DNA of 64,000 bases from DHVE2 group archaeon (GTDB lineage Archaea; Thermoplasmatota; Thermoplasmata; Thermoplasmatales; Aciduliprofundaceae): assembly GCA_026993785.1 (NCBI GenBank), contig JALWRZ010000004.1, forward strand, positions 25,983 through 89,982, read 5' to 3'. Below the pieces are notes generated by a model that was not told the origin of the DNA, did not search any database, and saw only the letters and a list, made by a program, of their open reading frames with translations. Every line of letters starts with the position of its first letter. Position 1 is the first letter of the stretch. Positions 34,201-42,595 of the stretch are shown here, in pieces. The position numbers were made by a program, and so were the translations under genes.

Positions 34201-34343
34201 GGGCTGCAGATCTAAATATACCCCTCATACTTGAGGAAAATCTTGCCCGCGAACTTGCTTCTGCATTTTTATGGGCAAAAAATAGGGAATGGGAAATAAT
34301 GGAGATGAGGGAGTATTACTCAAAAAGGAAGGGCGAGATATAA
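31215..34343 (+). CDS. carB: Carbamoyl-phosphate synthase large subunit
   Basis: A single-chain CarB of 1042 residues, close to the normal 1070; in some archaea it is split. It has two ATP-grasp halves: GAIKIGEAAEFDYSG, GFGGQTALSLGV and NPRMSRSSALASKATGYP in the first, and VEFDWAVVNFANAARKRGY, NYNPETVSTDWD and LRTSRSMPFSSKSRGMNL in the second. The C-terminal allosteric domain (about 920-1042) is present. The start is TTG, overlapping the carA stop. Its 3' end overlaps the convergent PEP carboxykinase gene by 28 bases. Confidence 0.97.
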   Translation: MRKALVLGSGAIKIGEAAEFDYSGSQALKALKEEGIETVLVNPNVATIQTSYEIADHVYLLPLTPEFVEGVIKKERPDSILLGFGGQTALSLGVALHEKGILKKYGVKVLGTPVEGIKKALDRGAFRQTMKSAGLPVPPSREAKSMDEALKIADEIGYPVMVRVSFNLGGRGSFIAHTREEMERNIVRAFAHTEIGEVLVEKYLHHWKEVEFEVVRDRRGNSVAVACLENVDPMGVHTGESIVVAPSQTLTNREYQMLRDISLKVAEAIGLVGECNVQLALNPRSEEFYVIETNPRMSRSSALASKATGYPLAYIATKLALGYTLDELKNGVTGATTAAFEPSLDYVVVKIPRWDLEKFEEASPRINSEMKSIGEVMAIGRNLHEAFQKAIRMVDMGDELIGRYYLEDEPLERVMARIKNYGPYILMHITKALRLGASVSELSKITGIDPFYIRILADLMELAEKLRENPTDELVQEAKKYGFSDATISLLTGKKWNLRRNSRAKVKQIDTLAGEFPAKTNYLYMSHDALEDDIERSEKQSLMVLGAGVFRIGVSVEFDWAVVNFANAARKRGYEVIVVNYNPETVSTDWDINDRLYFEEITLERVLEIYSAEKPLGIAAFAGGQLANSLAKKLESAGINLLGTPGHRVDIAENRAKFSQLLEDLGIKQPPWISASSLSDILKFAEEVGYPLMIRPSYVLSGTAMKIARSEEDVKRYLNLAAKVSPKHPVVVSKFLDAREAEIDAVSDGKRVVGVTLEHVEKAGVHSGDATMLTPFVYLKEGEVKKMQEIALEISHALEIKGPFNLQFLLNREIHVLELNLRTSRSMPFSSKSRGMNLMELSAQAILDGKLKIGNPEEYLELPSNSFAVKSPQFSWSQMQRAYPYLGPEMRSTGEVASFGREYPEALLKSWLAAKPNRLPKHRILLYAWEGNSAMEKAAELLEQAGYEILTLPCSTISRGVEYPEDRLLEMMKSGKIDALITTGYAKDKDYRIRRWAADLNIPLILEENLARELASAFLWAKNREWEIMEMREYYSKRKGEI

Positions 34344-36181
34344 TCCCCATATTTCTCTCTTGCCTCCTGGAGCCTTTTTTCCTCCGCATCCAGCTCCTGG
34401 AATAGTTCATCGGGTATGTTGTCCATAGCGCTATAGATTTTCCTTATTCTCTCAATTTTAGCCAGGAGCTCGGGCACTCTAATCATAAACTGCTTCTCAT
34501 AGTCTTCCTTGGTGTAATCCTTATTAAGGACTTCCTTGAATAATCTTTTGAGGTCCGGGTATTTTGGAAGATAGCCTATGGGCGTCTCTATTGCCTCCAC
34601 ATCTCCGTGAACACGCAGCTCCATCCATTTGAGCCACACCTTTTTATCCAGCTTGGAGTTAAGATACTCACCCTTCTCGTCCTTGAGGAAATAATTCACG
34701 GCGAAAATTTTGGGTGGATTGCGCAGCTTCTTTCCGAATTCAAGATAGTTCTTTATATAGACCGCTAGATGCACCGACATAAAATCAAGGATGGACATTA
34801 TATTGAACTTTCTTATGCCTTCCTTGCCCAGAGTAGCTGCGGTGGTCTCCGACTCTATGGATGCACCCTTCATTATCACCCCATGCTGCCAGTTGAAAGA
34901 CTCGCATACCGGAGGCCAGGTATCGGAGTCACGGCCCCCGAATATCATGCCGCTCAGCTTAACACCCTTCGGAGCGTCTAAGGCATCTCTGTCAAGGTTG
35001 GAGAAGTATGAGAGCCGCACGGTAAATCTTGCATTTTTATGACTAGGCGGAATTTCATTGCCTTCAGCATCCTTCTTTCCACGCCACCATTTTCCGCTGT
35101 GGTTCTCTCCACTGTCCGGTATCTCCTCGCCCATTCCGTTCCAGTAGGGCTTACCTTCGTGGATGAGCACATTGGAGAAGATTATCTCATAGGGCTTATG
35201 CAAAACTTCCCATATATAGGGATCATCTTCTTTGTTCACTCCCTGAATTATTCCGAATACACCGTATTCTACATTGACCGCGCGGGCCTCGCCATCGATA
35301 ATCTTGATGAAGGATAGGTCATCCCCCACCAAACGCTCGCCTACAAGCATGCAGGTGGATGTCTTCCCGCACATGCTTGGAAATGCACCCGTAAAGTAGG
35401 ATACGCGTCCATTGGGCCCGTTGACTCCCATCAGGAACATATGCTCCGAGAGCCATCCCTCTTTTGTTGCCCTGTTTATGGTCAATCGAAACGCGGGTTT
35501 CTTAAGGCCTATGGTGTTACCAGCATACTGGGTATTTACCGCGTAGGTTATTTCGTCTTCCAGATCTATCATCACCCTCCTCTTATCTATATTCTTGCTT
35601 GTTTTCCTCTCATCAAGCTCTCCAGCAGAATGCACGAATTTCAGGAAATCGATATTTGGAGTATTCGCAAAGACATCGTAGGCCTTGCGATAGAGCAGAA
35701 ACTCGCTGTGGGCCACATATGCGGAATCTGTAAGCTGAACTGCTGGAATCATAAAGGGCGAGTTTTTAGGACCAAGGGAGAAGAAGAGAACAAAGAGCTC
35801 TTTTCCTTTCATTATGCCTTTCAGCAGCTCATGAATTTCCTTCAGACCTTCATCCCTCTTTTTGGTGTTGAGATAGGGTAGCTTCTCACCATGGGGCGTT
35901 AGGATATATGTATGCTCCTTATCTCTTGCTTGATCATAATAGTTGTCGAAATGCACGGTATGCCCGGGCATCTTGAGCAATCTTTCCTCTCCATAAACTA
36001 CGGCTCGATTTCTTATATAGAGCTCATCATCCTCGCTATTCGTGGCAACAAAAACCTTAATGGGCTCGCACAGCTCTATGTATTTTGCGAGGAATTCGTG
36101 TAGTTTGGTATTTTTTATCCTTTCAATCTTCTCATACTGCTCTTCATCAAGCACGCTTTTTAAATATTTTAAAGGCTCCAT
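34316..36181 (-). CDS. pckG: Phosphoenolpyruvate carboxykinase (GTP)
   Basis: A GTP-type PEP carboxykinase of 621 residues, interconverting oxaloacetate and PEP; likely the gluconeogenic entry from amino-acid carbon. The kinase loop is AFPSMCGKTSTCML with the reactive Cys of the GTP family, and VGDDLSFI, NVEYGVFGIIQGVN, SGMIFGGRDSDTWPPV and ESFNWQHGV are conserved. The ATP-type enzyme lacks these. TATA-like AAATATTTTTAAG and ribosome binding site GGTGATTT precede the ATG. Confidence 0.97.
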   Translation of the reverse strand: MEPLKYLKSVLDEEQYEKIERIKNTKLHEFLAKYIELCEPIKVFVATNSEDDELYIRNRAVVYGEERLLKMPGHTVHFDNYYDQARDKEHTYILTPHGEKLPYLNTKKRDEGLKEIHELLKGIMKGKELFVLFFSLGPKNSPFMIPAVQLTDSAYVAHSEFLLYRKAYDVFANTPNIDFLKFVHSAGELDERKTSKNIDKRRVMIDLEDEITYAVNTQYAGNTIGLKKPAFRLTINRATKEGWLSEHMFLMGVNGPNGRVSYFTGAFPSMCGKTSTCMLVGERLVGDDLSFIKIIDGEARAVNVEYGVFGIIQGVNKEDDPYIWEVLHKPYEIIFSNVLIHEGKPYWNGMGEEIPDSGENHSGKWWRGKKDAEGNEIPPSHKNARFTVRLSYFSNLDRDALDAPKGVKLSGMIFGGRDSDTWPPVCESFNWQHGVIMKGASIESETTAATLGKEGIRKFNIMSILDFMSVHLAVYIKNYLEFGKKLRNPPKIFAVNYFLKDEKGEYLNSKLDKKVWLKWMELRVHGDVEAIETPIGYLPKYPDLKRLFKEVLNKDYTKEDYEKQFMIRVPELLAKIERIRKIYSAMDNIPDELFQELDAEEKRLQEAREKYGDYISPFLFE

Positions 36182-36235
36182 TTAAATCACCTGTGGGTAG
36201 GGGAATTGAGGCACACCTTAAAAATATTTCGTAAA

Positions 36236-36736
36236 TTATATGCGATCCTTATGCAACTCGTACCACATGTGATTTATTTCCTCAAATATGATTTCGCATC
36301 CCGTTTTTGCGGCGTTGGGTGAGCCGGGTATCGCGAAGATGAGCTTATCACAGCACACTCCTGCCAGGGCACGGGTCATTAAGGCTGCGGTTCCTATCTC
36401 CTGATAGCTCTTCATGCGGAATATCTCTCCAAACCCCAAAAGCTCCTTATCTAGGATAGGTGCCACCGAATCTACGGTCACATCTCTTTTACTTATACCC
36501 GTTCCCCCATTTAGAATCACTGCGTCGCAATCCTGCAGCAGGAAGAAGAGAGCAGCCAGAATATCAAGCTTGGAGTCCTTTACCACCTTATAGCCGCAAA
36601 CCTCATGCCCGTGCTTTTTTATCTCCTCCGCTATTATTTTCCCCGATTCATCACTCCTCTCATCTCTTGTGGAGCTTACGGTAATCACGCCTATTCTCAG
36701 ATGGTAACTATGCTTTTTATGCTCCTGGTGTCCCAT
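36236..36736 (-). CDS. moaB: Molybdenum cofactor protein MoaB/MogA
   Basis: A 166-residue MoaB/MogA-like protein that adenylates molybdopterin. Features are IGVITVSSTRDERSDESGK, DAVILNGGTGISKRDVT with the molybdopterin-binding GGTG loop, and VCCDKLIFAIPGSPNAAKTG. It lies two bases after moaC on the same strand. Tungsten or molybdenum enzymes such as ferredoxin oxidoreductases would be the users; none are in this window. Confidence 0.93.
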   Translation of the reverse strand: MGHQEHKKHSYHLRIGVITVSSTRDERSDESGKIIAEEIKKHGHEVCGYKVVKDSKLDILAALFFLLQDCDAVILNGGTGISKRDVTVDSVAPILDKELLGFGEIFRMKSYQEIGTAALMTRALAGVCCDKLIFAIPGSPNAAKTGCEIIFEEINHMWYELHKDRI

Positions 36737-36738
36737 TT

Positions 36739-37173
36739 TTACTCCTCCTTTTTCTTCTCTAAAACTTCTATATCTTTAATCTGCGTCATGGGATACTGTC
36801 CCTGCTCATCCTTTTCCAGGTATTTCACCATATCCCAGATGGTGAGGAGAGCTACACTCACCCCTGTGAGAGCTTCCATCTCAACCCCTGTCTTGTAATG
36901 CGCCTTTACTTCACATTCCACATCTATGCGATTACCATGCATATGAAACTCAAAATTCACAGCTTCTATAGGTATTGGATGGCAATGGGGAATTATATGA
37001 GGAGTTTTCTTGACCGCAAGCATTCCGGCAATTTTTGCTGTCTCGAAAACATCTCCTTTTTTTATCTCCCCTTTTTTTATGGCATCCACTGTTGTGCTTC
37101 TTAGAACTATGGTACCTCGGGCCCTGGCAGTGCGAAGCACATCACTCTTCGCGCTTATATCCACCATTCCCAT
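36739..37173 (-). CDS. moaC: Cyclic pyranopterin monophosphate synthase MoaC
   Basis: MoaC works after MoaA to make cyclic pyranopterin monophosphate, an early step in molybdopterin synthesis. Visible are MVDISAKSDVLRTARARG, PHCHPIPIEAVNFEF (active-site His region) and GVEMEALTGVSVALLTIWDM. The ATG at 37173 gives 144 residues and lies about 26 bases after a TATA-like AAAATTAATAC, as expected for a leaderless mRNA; ATG at 37188 is an alternative. moaA is not nearby. Confidence 0.92.
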   Translation of the reverse strand: MGMVDISAKSDVLRTARARGTIVLRSTTVDAIKKGEIKKGDVFETAKIAGMLAVKKTPHIIPHCHPIPIEAVNFEFHMHGNRIDVECEVKAHYKTGVEMEALTGVSVALLTIWDMVKYLEKDEQGQYPMTQIKDIEVLEKKKEE

Positions 37174-37208
37174 GGGTGAGCATCGCATTATCCGTATTAA
37201 TTTTTATC

Positions 37209-38483
37209 TTATCCCACAGGATTTGCAACCCAGCCCAAGAAGAATATGGCCCCTGTTTTGCTATCCTGAATGAGGAAAAAGAATGGGTGATCCACATTGA
37301 AATCTACCCTTGGAAGAGGAGAAATAGCTTTCTGTATGGGAATCGCAGTAGCGGCAGCAGCTTCAGTGCCGTTCTCCCTCACAGCAATATAGGCCTTGTG
37401 ATAGACATTCCCTGCATATATTCCTCCGGATGGGAGAATACCGGTTAAATTCGCAGAAGGGGTAAACACACTCCCTAAACCTAATCTTTCCAGAGGTTTC
37501 TTAAGCTTGTAGCTTGTAGAGAGCTCGAATTTCGGTAGTGAAAGATTTGCACATACATACCTCAAACTACTCCTCCAGGCCATAATCTTATCCATACTGA
37601 GATTTAGTGCCACATGCTTTGGCAGCACAATTAGCATGGATATATTGGAGTTTCTGTAGGGTAGCTCAAGAATCTGGGCATCATTATCCTCCGTATATCG
37701 GAGATTTTGGTACTGATGCATCATATTCACCATAACCTTGCCTTTAGGTGTGTAAAAGGCCCTCACCTCCGTATACTGCTCTCTGAAAAGATATTTCCAC
37801 ACCGCACGGAAATAGATTGCATTGGTTAACACGGCGATAGTGTCTGGAGTTATGCTTCCCTGAGGAAGCAGATTCTTTATCTTCCCCTTGGTGTAATTCT
37901 CGACCCAGGAATTGATTATGCTTCTAGCCTTTTCCGCGTATCTAAAATTCAAGTATTGGAAATAAGCGTTATAATAATCTTGCAGAATTTGTACATAGCT
38001 CTTATTTATATCCAAACCTTCTTGAGTCCAGAGCGCGTTTGCAATGCTTAGGGTATAATTCTCTTCCTCATCTCCAAATTTCTCAAGAAACCAGTGTATG
38101 CTACCTTCCAGTATCGTTTTATTTTCGGGAAGGTACATAACATTTTGCATCTCTTCCGCGGTATTTCCTCTTGCTCCCTCGTAGAGCATTGCCAGGGCAA
38201 GCCAGATGCTAAGGGGCGAGATCACCGTGTTATTACTCACGTTGAATATCTGGGATAGGAGGGCGAGACCAAAGTTACCAGATGCGAGAGCCACGTTTCT
38301 CAGATTCTCTTCATTTACCCCTTCGTAGCTCCAAGTCAGATTGAGACTTTCCGGCTGCAGATTTATCTGCAAAGTGGAAGAATAAGTTTCCTGAGGGGAA
38401 AGAAGCACCTGAAATACGAAGGCACCAAGAATAAGCATAATTATAATTAAGGAGACCACTGCGGATAATTTACCTGGTTTCAT
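37209..38483 (-). CDS. Membrane-anchored serpin (serine protease inhibitor)
   Basis: A 424-residue serpin. Residues about 8-28 form an N-terminal membrane anchor or signal peptide, then a short linker leads to the serpin fold: NNTVISPLSIWLALAMLYEG, NALWTQEGLDINKSYV, VLTNAIYFRAVWKYLF and the end VDFNVDHPFFFLIQDSKTG followed by IFFLGWVANP. The reactive loop has an inhibitory-type hinge GTEAAAATAI, with the P1 residue probably Lys or Ala in IQKAISP. Serpins trap serine or cysteine proteases. A TATA box GTTAAATAGG gives a leaderless start. It is probably extracellular. Confidence 0.93.
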   Translation of the reverse strand: MKPGKLSAVVSLIIIMLILGAFVFQVLLSPQETYSSTLQINLQPESLNLTWSYEGVNEENLRNVALASGNFGLALLSQIFNVSNNTVISPLSIWLALAMLYEGARGNTAEEMQNVMYLPENKTILEGSIHWFLEKFGDEEENYTLSIANALWTQEGLDINKSYVQILQDYYNAYFQYLNFRYAEKARSIINSWVENYTKGKIKNLLPQGSITPDTIAVLTNAIYFRAVWKYLFREQYTEVRAFYTPKGKVMVNMMHQYQNLRYTEDNDAQILELPYRNSNISMLIVLPKHVALNLSMDKIMAWRSSLRYVCANLSLPKFELSTSYKLKKPLERLGLGSVFTPSANLTGILPSGGIYAGNVYHKAYIAVRENGTEAAAATAIPIQKAISPLPRVDFNVDHPFFFLIQDSKTGAIFFLGWVANPVG

Positions 38484-38536
38484 GAGATTTTTTATCTAAA
38501 TCATCCTATTTAACACCTTCGTTAAAAATTGTACCC

Positions 38537-39184
38537 TTAAGATTTTCCTTTACAAATACTCCTGGCCGGACAATCTGAGCATTTTCCCCTGCGACAGAGC
38601 TTTCCCAGCTCTGCAAGCATTGATTCAAATAGAGCATAATCCAGATCCGGAAGATTCTCTCTCCAGAAGGTCTCAATATCTCCAATTCCCAGATTTTTAG
38701 CGGCAAGCCTTGCAAGGGGAGTGGGATAGGGTCTGGCCTTATTCCATATCCCTACCATTTCCCGGAGAAATATACCGACGGTTGTATCGCCTATGCCTCT
38801 GGCCAGAGATTTAAGAGATACCACGAGATCTTCAAAATCTTTGGCTTCCTCATGAATCCTGTTCAAATCCCTCTCCTCTAAATGCTTTGCCAGCTCTAGA
38901 AGTTTATCTGCCGTTTTGAAATCGTACCTCGTGTATCCACCAGAGTCAAGGATTGCAACTAGGGAGTCCCAGCCTTCTTCAAGAATGCGCTGGGGTGAAG
39001 TCACGTTATATATTTCGAACATCTTGTAGGTGCGCAATGCTATATCCTTGCTTATTCTCGCTCCGAAAAGGGTTGCCAGAAGAAACCACTTAAAAGCTTC
39101 ATCAGGCAGCCTAATGTGAAATTTATTGGAATAGCGGGTGCCGTATTCCAGCGCAAGCTCCCGCAAAGATTCCACGATATCCAT
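38537..39184 (-). CDS. HhH-GPD (endonuclease III-like) protein, degenerate active site
   Basis: A 215-residue helix-hairpin-helix GPD-fold protein. The hairpin is in LARGIGDTTVGIFLRE, where the catalytic Lys of endonuclease III is replaced by Thr, and the usual catalytic Asp (in VDTH) is absent from ARPYPTPLARLAAKNLG. Four C-terminal Cys, in CRRGKCSDCPARSIC, resemble the iron-sulfur site but with C-x4-C-x2-C-x5-C spacing instead of C-x6 first. It may bind DNA without cleaving it. ATG at 39184 is preferred over 39226, since a TATA box TTAAATAAT precedes it. Confidence 0.75.
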   Translation of the reverse strand: MDIVESLRELALEYGTRYSNKFHIRLPDEAFKWFLLATLFGARISKDIALRTYKMFEIYNVTSPQRILEEGWDSLVAILDSGGYTRYDFKTADKLLELAKHLEERDLNRIHEEAKDFEDLVVSLKSLARGIGDTTVGIFLREMVGIWNKARPYPTPLARLAAKNLGIGDIETFWRENLPDLDYALFESMLAELGKLCRRGKCSDCPARSICKGKS

Positions 39185-39270
39185 ATTTATTTCATCATCA
39201 GGAGGATTATTTAAGGATGTTGGCAAAAATTTCTAAGGTCAAAAATAAATGAAGAAAGAAGGGAAATCCA

Positions 39271-39723
39271 TCACTCGGGTGGTTTTGGCGGTCCAGGGGG
39301 CTGCTGTCTTCTCTGCATATCTTCGATCATTTTCTTCTCCTTTTCAGCGCCCTTTCTGAACCATTCTCTGACATTGGGCGTGAACAGGTAGATCAGGACC
39401 ACTATGCTTATTATTGTTCCAATGGGCACGTTGATAAGACCAACGATGGCAAAGATGAGCGCCCACATCCAGGCTCCCGGAAATCCTTTAAGCAGACCGC
39501 CGGCGATTCCAAAGTACAGACCGGTGAGTATAATTGTACCTATCCAGCAGCATACGGTATTCGCCATTAGGTGGTATAGCGGTACATTGTGTGGTATCAG
39601 GGACATCATATAGAAGGTGTATATGAAAGCATCCACGATCCACATTATTCCGCCGATCATATAGAGAATTGCCAGAATTCTCACGCCTGCCGGCGGTGCC
39701 TCTTCTACTTCCTGTTGAGTCAT
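39271..39723 (-). CDS. Small multi-pass membrane protein, unknown
   Basis: A 150-residue protein with three long or four short membrane segments (residues about 13-38, 50-76, 83-112) and a polar tail ending in a proline/glutamine-rich stretch QRRQQPPGPPKPPE. I do not recognise the family. The ATG at 39723 is supported by GGAGGAAGA seven bases upstream and a TATA box CTTTTATACC at 39759-39768. It is divergent from queA. Confidence 0.7.
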   Translation of the reverse strand: MTQQEVEEAPPAGVRILAILYMIGGIMWIVDAFIYTFYMMSLIPHNVPLYHLMANTVCCWIGTIILTGLYFGIAGGLLKGFPGAWMWALIFAIVGLINVPIGTIISIVVLIYLFTPNVREWFRKGAEKEKKMIEDMQRRQQPPGPPKPPE

Positions 39724-39849
39724 ATATTCTTCCTCCTTCCTATACAAGAGGGATAGAGGTATAAAAGCTTTACTACCCAAAATTGGGGCATGTTGGTCAA
39801 GTTTAGAGGATGCAAAAATTAATTTATCACACAAGAATAAGGGGAAACG

Positions 39850-40845
39850 ATGTATTCCCTTGAGAGATACGACTTCGAACTTCCAGAGGAGCTCATCGCG
39901 CAGGAGCCCGTTGAGCCGAGAGACCATGCGAGGCTTATGGTTCTTCGTGAAAGCATAGAGCACAGGTTCTTTTATAATTTGCCCGAGTATATGGAGCCCG
40001 GAGATGTTTTAATTCTCAACGACACACGGGTCATAAAGGCAAGGCTTCATGGTCGCAAGGAAACAGGAGGCAAGGTGGAGATCCTGATCCTTGAGAAACT
40101 TGGTGAGAATTTCTATCGTTGCCTTGTTAAGGGGAAAAAGATAAGGGAGGGTTCCCAGCTGATATTTCAGAATATAAGGGGAAAGGTGGTGAAAAAGGAG
40201 GAAGGGGTATGCGATATCGAGTTCACGGGAGATATCATGGAGCTGGCCAGGAAGATAGGAGAAGTGCCACTGCCACCCTACATAAAAAAGAAGTTAGATA
40301 ACGAGGAGAAATATCAAACGGTGTTCGCCAAGAAAGAGGGTGCAGTAGCGGCTCCCACGGCAGGATTGCATTTCACCCCCGAGCTTCTTGAGAGAATAAG
40401 GAGTAAAGGGGTGAAAATTGGATACATCACGCTCCATGTGAGCTATGGCACCTTCAAACCTGTAAAGACAGAGGATATAAGAGAGCACAAAATGGAGGAG
40501 GAATATTACATTGTTGGAGAGGATGTAGCTGAGATGATAAACTCGAGAAGAGGGAAGCTCTTTGCTGTGGGTACCACGGTGATGAGAGCTCTGGAGAGTA
40601 GCTCGCAGAATGGTGTGGTTTACCCATCTCAGGGATTCACCAATATATATATCTATCCTGGCTATAGATTTCAGGCGGGAGTGGATGCACTTATTACCAA
40701 TTTCCATGTGCCCCGCTCATCGCTCATTCTCCTTGTAACTGCCTACGGTGGCTACGATAGGATAATGAATGCCTACAGGGTGGCCATAGAGAAAAGATAT
40801 AGATTCTACAGCTTCGGGGACGCTATGCTCATTTTCAAAATGTAG
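39850..40845 (+). CDS. queA: QueA, SAM:tRNA ribosyltransferase-isomerase
   Basis: A full-length QueA of 331 residues. QueA transfers and rearranges the ribosyl group of SAM onto 7-aminomethyl-deazaguanine in tRNA, a step of queuosine synthesis known from bacteria. Diagnostic blocks are [64 protein letters not shown], and [20 protein letters not shown]. Archaea normally make archaeosine, so its presence suggests gene transfer. TATA-like ATTAATTTATC at about 39817-39827 gives a near-leaderless start. S-adenosylmethionine synthetase follows 49 bases later. Confidence 0.95.
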   Translation: MYSLERYDFELPEELIAQEPVEPRDHARLMVLRESIEHRFFYNLPEYMEPGDVLILNDTRVIKARLHGRKETGGKVEILILEKLGENFYRCLVKGKKIREGSQLIFQNIRGKVVKKEEGVCDIEFTGDIMELARKIGEVPLPPYIKKKLDNEEKYQTVFAKKEGAVAAPTAGLHFTPELLERIRSKGVKIGYITLHVSYGTFKPVKTEDIREHKMEEEYYIVGEDVAEMINSRRGKLFAVGTTVMRALESSSQNGVVYPSQGFTNIYIYPGYRFQAGVDALITNFHVPRSSLILLVTAYGGYDRIMNAYRVAIEKRYRFYSFGDAMLIFKM

Positions 40846-40894
40846 CTCTATTAACTACAAAAACTTTTTAGGAATAAGGAAGATACGGAGTTTT

Positions 40895-42091
40895 ATGAAA
40901 AGGAACATTGTTGTCGAGGAAATCTCCCAGACACCCGTGGAAGATAGAGAAGTTGAAATTGTGGAGAGAAAAGGTATAGGACATCCAGATAGCGTTGCGG
41001 ATGGCATTGCGGAGAGCATAAGCAGAGCGCTATCACGATATTATCTTGAGCATTACGGTCGAATTCTTCATCATAATACCGATCAAGCGGAAGTTGTAGG
41101 TGGCCAGGCAAAGCCCAGATTTGGAGGTGGACGGGTTCTTGAGCCTGTGTACATTCTCCTTTCAGGTAGAGCTACCACAAAGGTGGGCGATGAAAGAGTA
41201 CCCTATAGAACCATCGCAAGAAAGGCTGCGGTTGATTTTCTCAAAAAACATTATCCTCACCTTGATATTGAGGAGGATGTAATTATAGACTGCAGAATCG
41301 GGCAGGGCTCTGTGGACCTTCGCTCTTTATATGATACCCAGAAACTTCTTGCAAATGATACGTCCTTTGGTGTAGGCTATGCGCCCGCCACAGAAACAGA
41401 GAAAATAGTGTATGAGACGGAGAGATACATAAACGGCAAACTGAAGGAGCGCTATCCCGAGCTGGGGCAGGATGTCAAGGTAATGGGCTTTAGAAATGGA
41501 AATAGAATAAACGTGACAGTGGCTGTAGCCTTTGTTGGAAAGCACACTCCCGATAAGGATCACTACCTGAGCGTGAAGGAGGAGCTCAAGGATGTCCTTG
41601 AAGATTTCGCCACGAGATTCACAGAGAGAGAGGTAAATTACTTTATTAATACCGGTGACATTCCAGAGGAGGATGTTTACTATCTCACAGTTACTGGCTT
41701 GAGCATGGAGAACGGTGACGATGGCTCTGTTGGCCGCGGTAACAGGGTTAATGGGCTTATAACTCCTTACAGACCCATGAGCATGGAGGCTTCCGCAGGT
41801 AAGAACCCGGTGACTCACGTGGGCAAGCTCTACAATATTCTGGCCTTCAAAATTGCGGAGGACATCGCCAAAGAGGCAGGCGGAGATCTGCGCGAGGTGC
41901 ATGTGCGCATAGTATCTCAGATAGGCAAGCCCATCGATCAGCCCCAGGTGGCAAGCATTCAGGTTATTCCAGCCAACGGAGTGAGGGTAGAAAAGTACAA
42001 GAGCGAGTTCTGGAGCATAGCGGATGAGTGGCTTGCAAATATAAGCAAGGTTACAATGATGCTCGTCAATGGAGAAATCAATGTTTTCTGA
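40895..42091 (+). CDS. metK: S-adenosylmethionine synthetase, archaeal type
   Basis: Makes S-adenosylmethionine from methionine and ATP. This is the archaeal class, distinct from bacterial Met[74 protein letters not shown] and [17 protein letters not shown] are characteristic. At 398 residues it has normal length. A T-rich TATA-like ACTTTTTAGG precedes it. It converges with the acetyltransferase gene with no gap. Confidence 0.97.
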   Translation: MKRNIVVEEISQTPVEDREVEIVERKGIGHPDSVADGIAESISRALSRYYLEHYGRILHHNTDQAEVVGGQAKPRFGGGRVLEPVYILLSGRATTKVGDERVPYRTIARKAAVDFLKKHYPHLDIEEDVIIDCRIGQGSVDLRSLYDTQKLLANDTSFGVGYAPATETEKIVYETERYINGKLKERYPELGQDVKVMGFRNGNRINVTVAVAFVGKHTPDKDHYLSVKEELKDVLEDFATRFTEREVNYFINTGDIPEEDVYYLTVTGLSMENGDDGSVGRGNRVNGLITPYRPMSMEASAGKNPVTHVGKLYNILAFKIAEDIAKEAGGDLREVHVRIVSQIGKPIDQPQVASIQVIPANGVRVEKYKSEFWSIADEWLANISKVTMMLVNGEINVF

Positions 42092-42529
42092 TTATATCAT
42101 CCTCCACATAACATAGGCGGCATCGCCGTTGGTGTAATAATTCGGGATAAACGAGATGATGTTAAATCCAAAACGTTTGTAGAATTCGATAGCTGTTATA
42201 TTTGAAGTTCTCACCTCCAGACGTATGGATACGAGGCCCTCAGATTTGCAAATTGCCATAAATTTTCGGAGCAAAGCGCTACCTATACCCCTTCTCCTAT
42301 GCTCTTTCCTCACCGCAAGCATAAGCACCCGGGCCTCGTTGGAAAGTTTACTGCCTGCGATGAATCCAAGAATTTCGTGAAATTCAGCTACCAAAAAGCC
42401 TCGAGGCCATGCCTCGTAGATATCCAAGAATAATTGGGGAAAATATCTTTCCGTGAGCGATTCATTGGCAATCTCAATAACTTGCTGAAGATCTTGAGGC
42501 TTGAATTCCCTGATGAGGTACACAAGCAT
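42092..42529 (-). CDS. GNAT-family N-acetyltransferase (RimI-like)
   Basis: A 145-residue GNAT acetyltransferase. The acetyl-CoA-binding motif A is MLAVRKEHRRRGIGSALL with the Q/RxxGxG/A loop, motif B is RLEVRTSNITAIEFYKRFGF, and the end HYVMW-like YVMWRMI fits protein N-terminal acetyltransferases of the RimI/Naa10 type. Archaeal homologues acetylate protein N-termini; the exact target is not known. The ATG at 42529 lies about 24 bases after a TATA box, so it looks leaderless. Confidence 0.85.
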   Translation of the reverse strand: MLVYLIREFKPQDLQQVIEIANESLTERYFPQLFLDIYEAWPRGFLVAEFHEILGFIAGSKLSNEARVLMLAVRKEHRRRGIGSALLRKFMAICKSEGLVSIRLEVRTSNITAIEFYKRFGFNIISFIPNYYTNGDAAYVMWRMI

Positions 42530-42541
42530 TAATGCGCAGAG

Positions 42542-42577
42542 AATAATAAAAATTTTTTCGAAAAAACTTCTATATGC
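42542..42577. promoter_or_regulatory. Divergent promoter with a 14-base palindrome
   Basis: TTTTTTCGAAAAAA at 42553-42566 is a perfect 14-base palindrome in the centre of the divergent promoters of the acetyltransferase (minus-strand TATA near 42556-42545) and exonuclease III (TATA-like TTCTATATG at 42568-42576). Both TATA boxes touch or flank the palindrome. It could be a shared regulator site or a symmetric TFB/TBP arrangement. Confidence 0.4.
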
Positions 42578-42595
42578 TCAGGTGCATGCTCATAT

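Noticed and set aside
39724..39963. N-terminal extension of the small membrane protein overlapping queA.
   Set aside because: It would overlap the start of queA and its promoter; the ATG at 39723 has a strong ribosome binding site.
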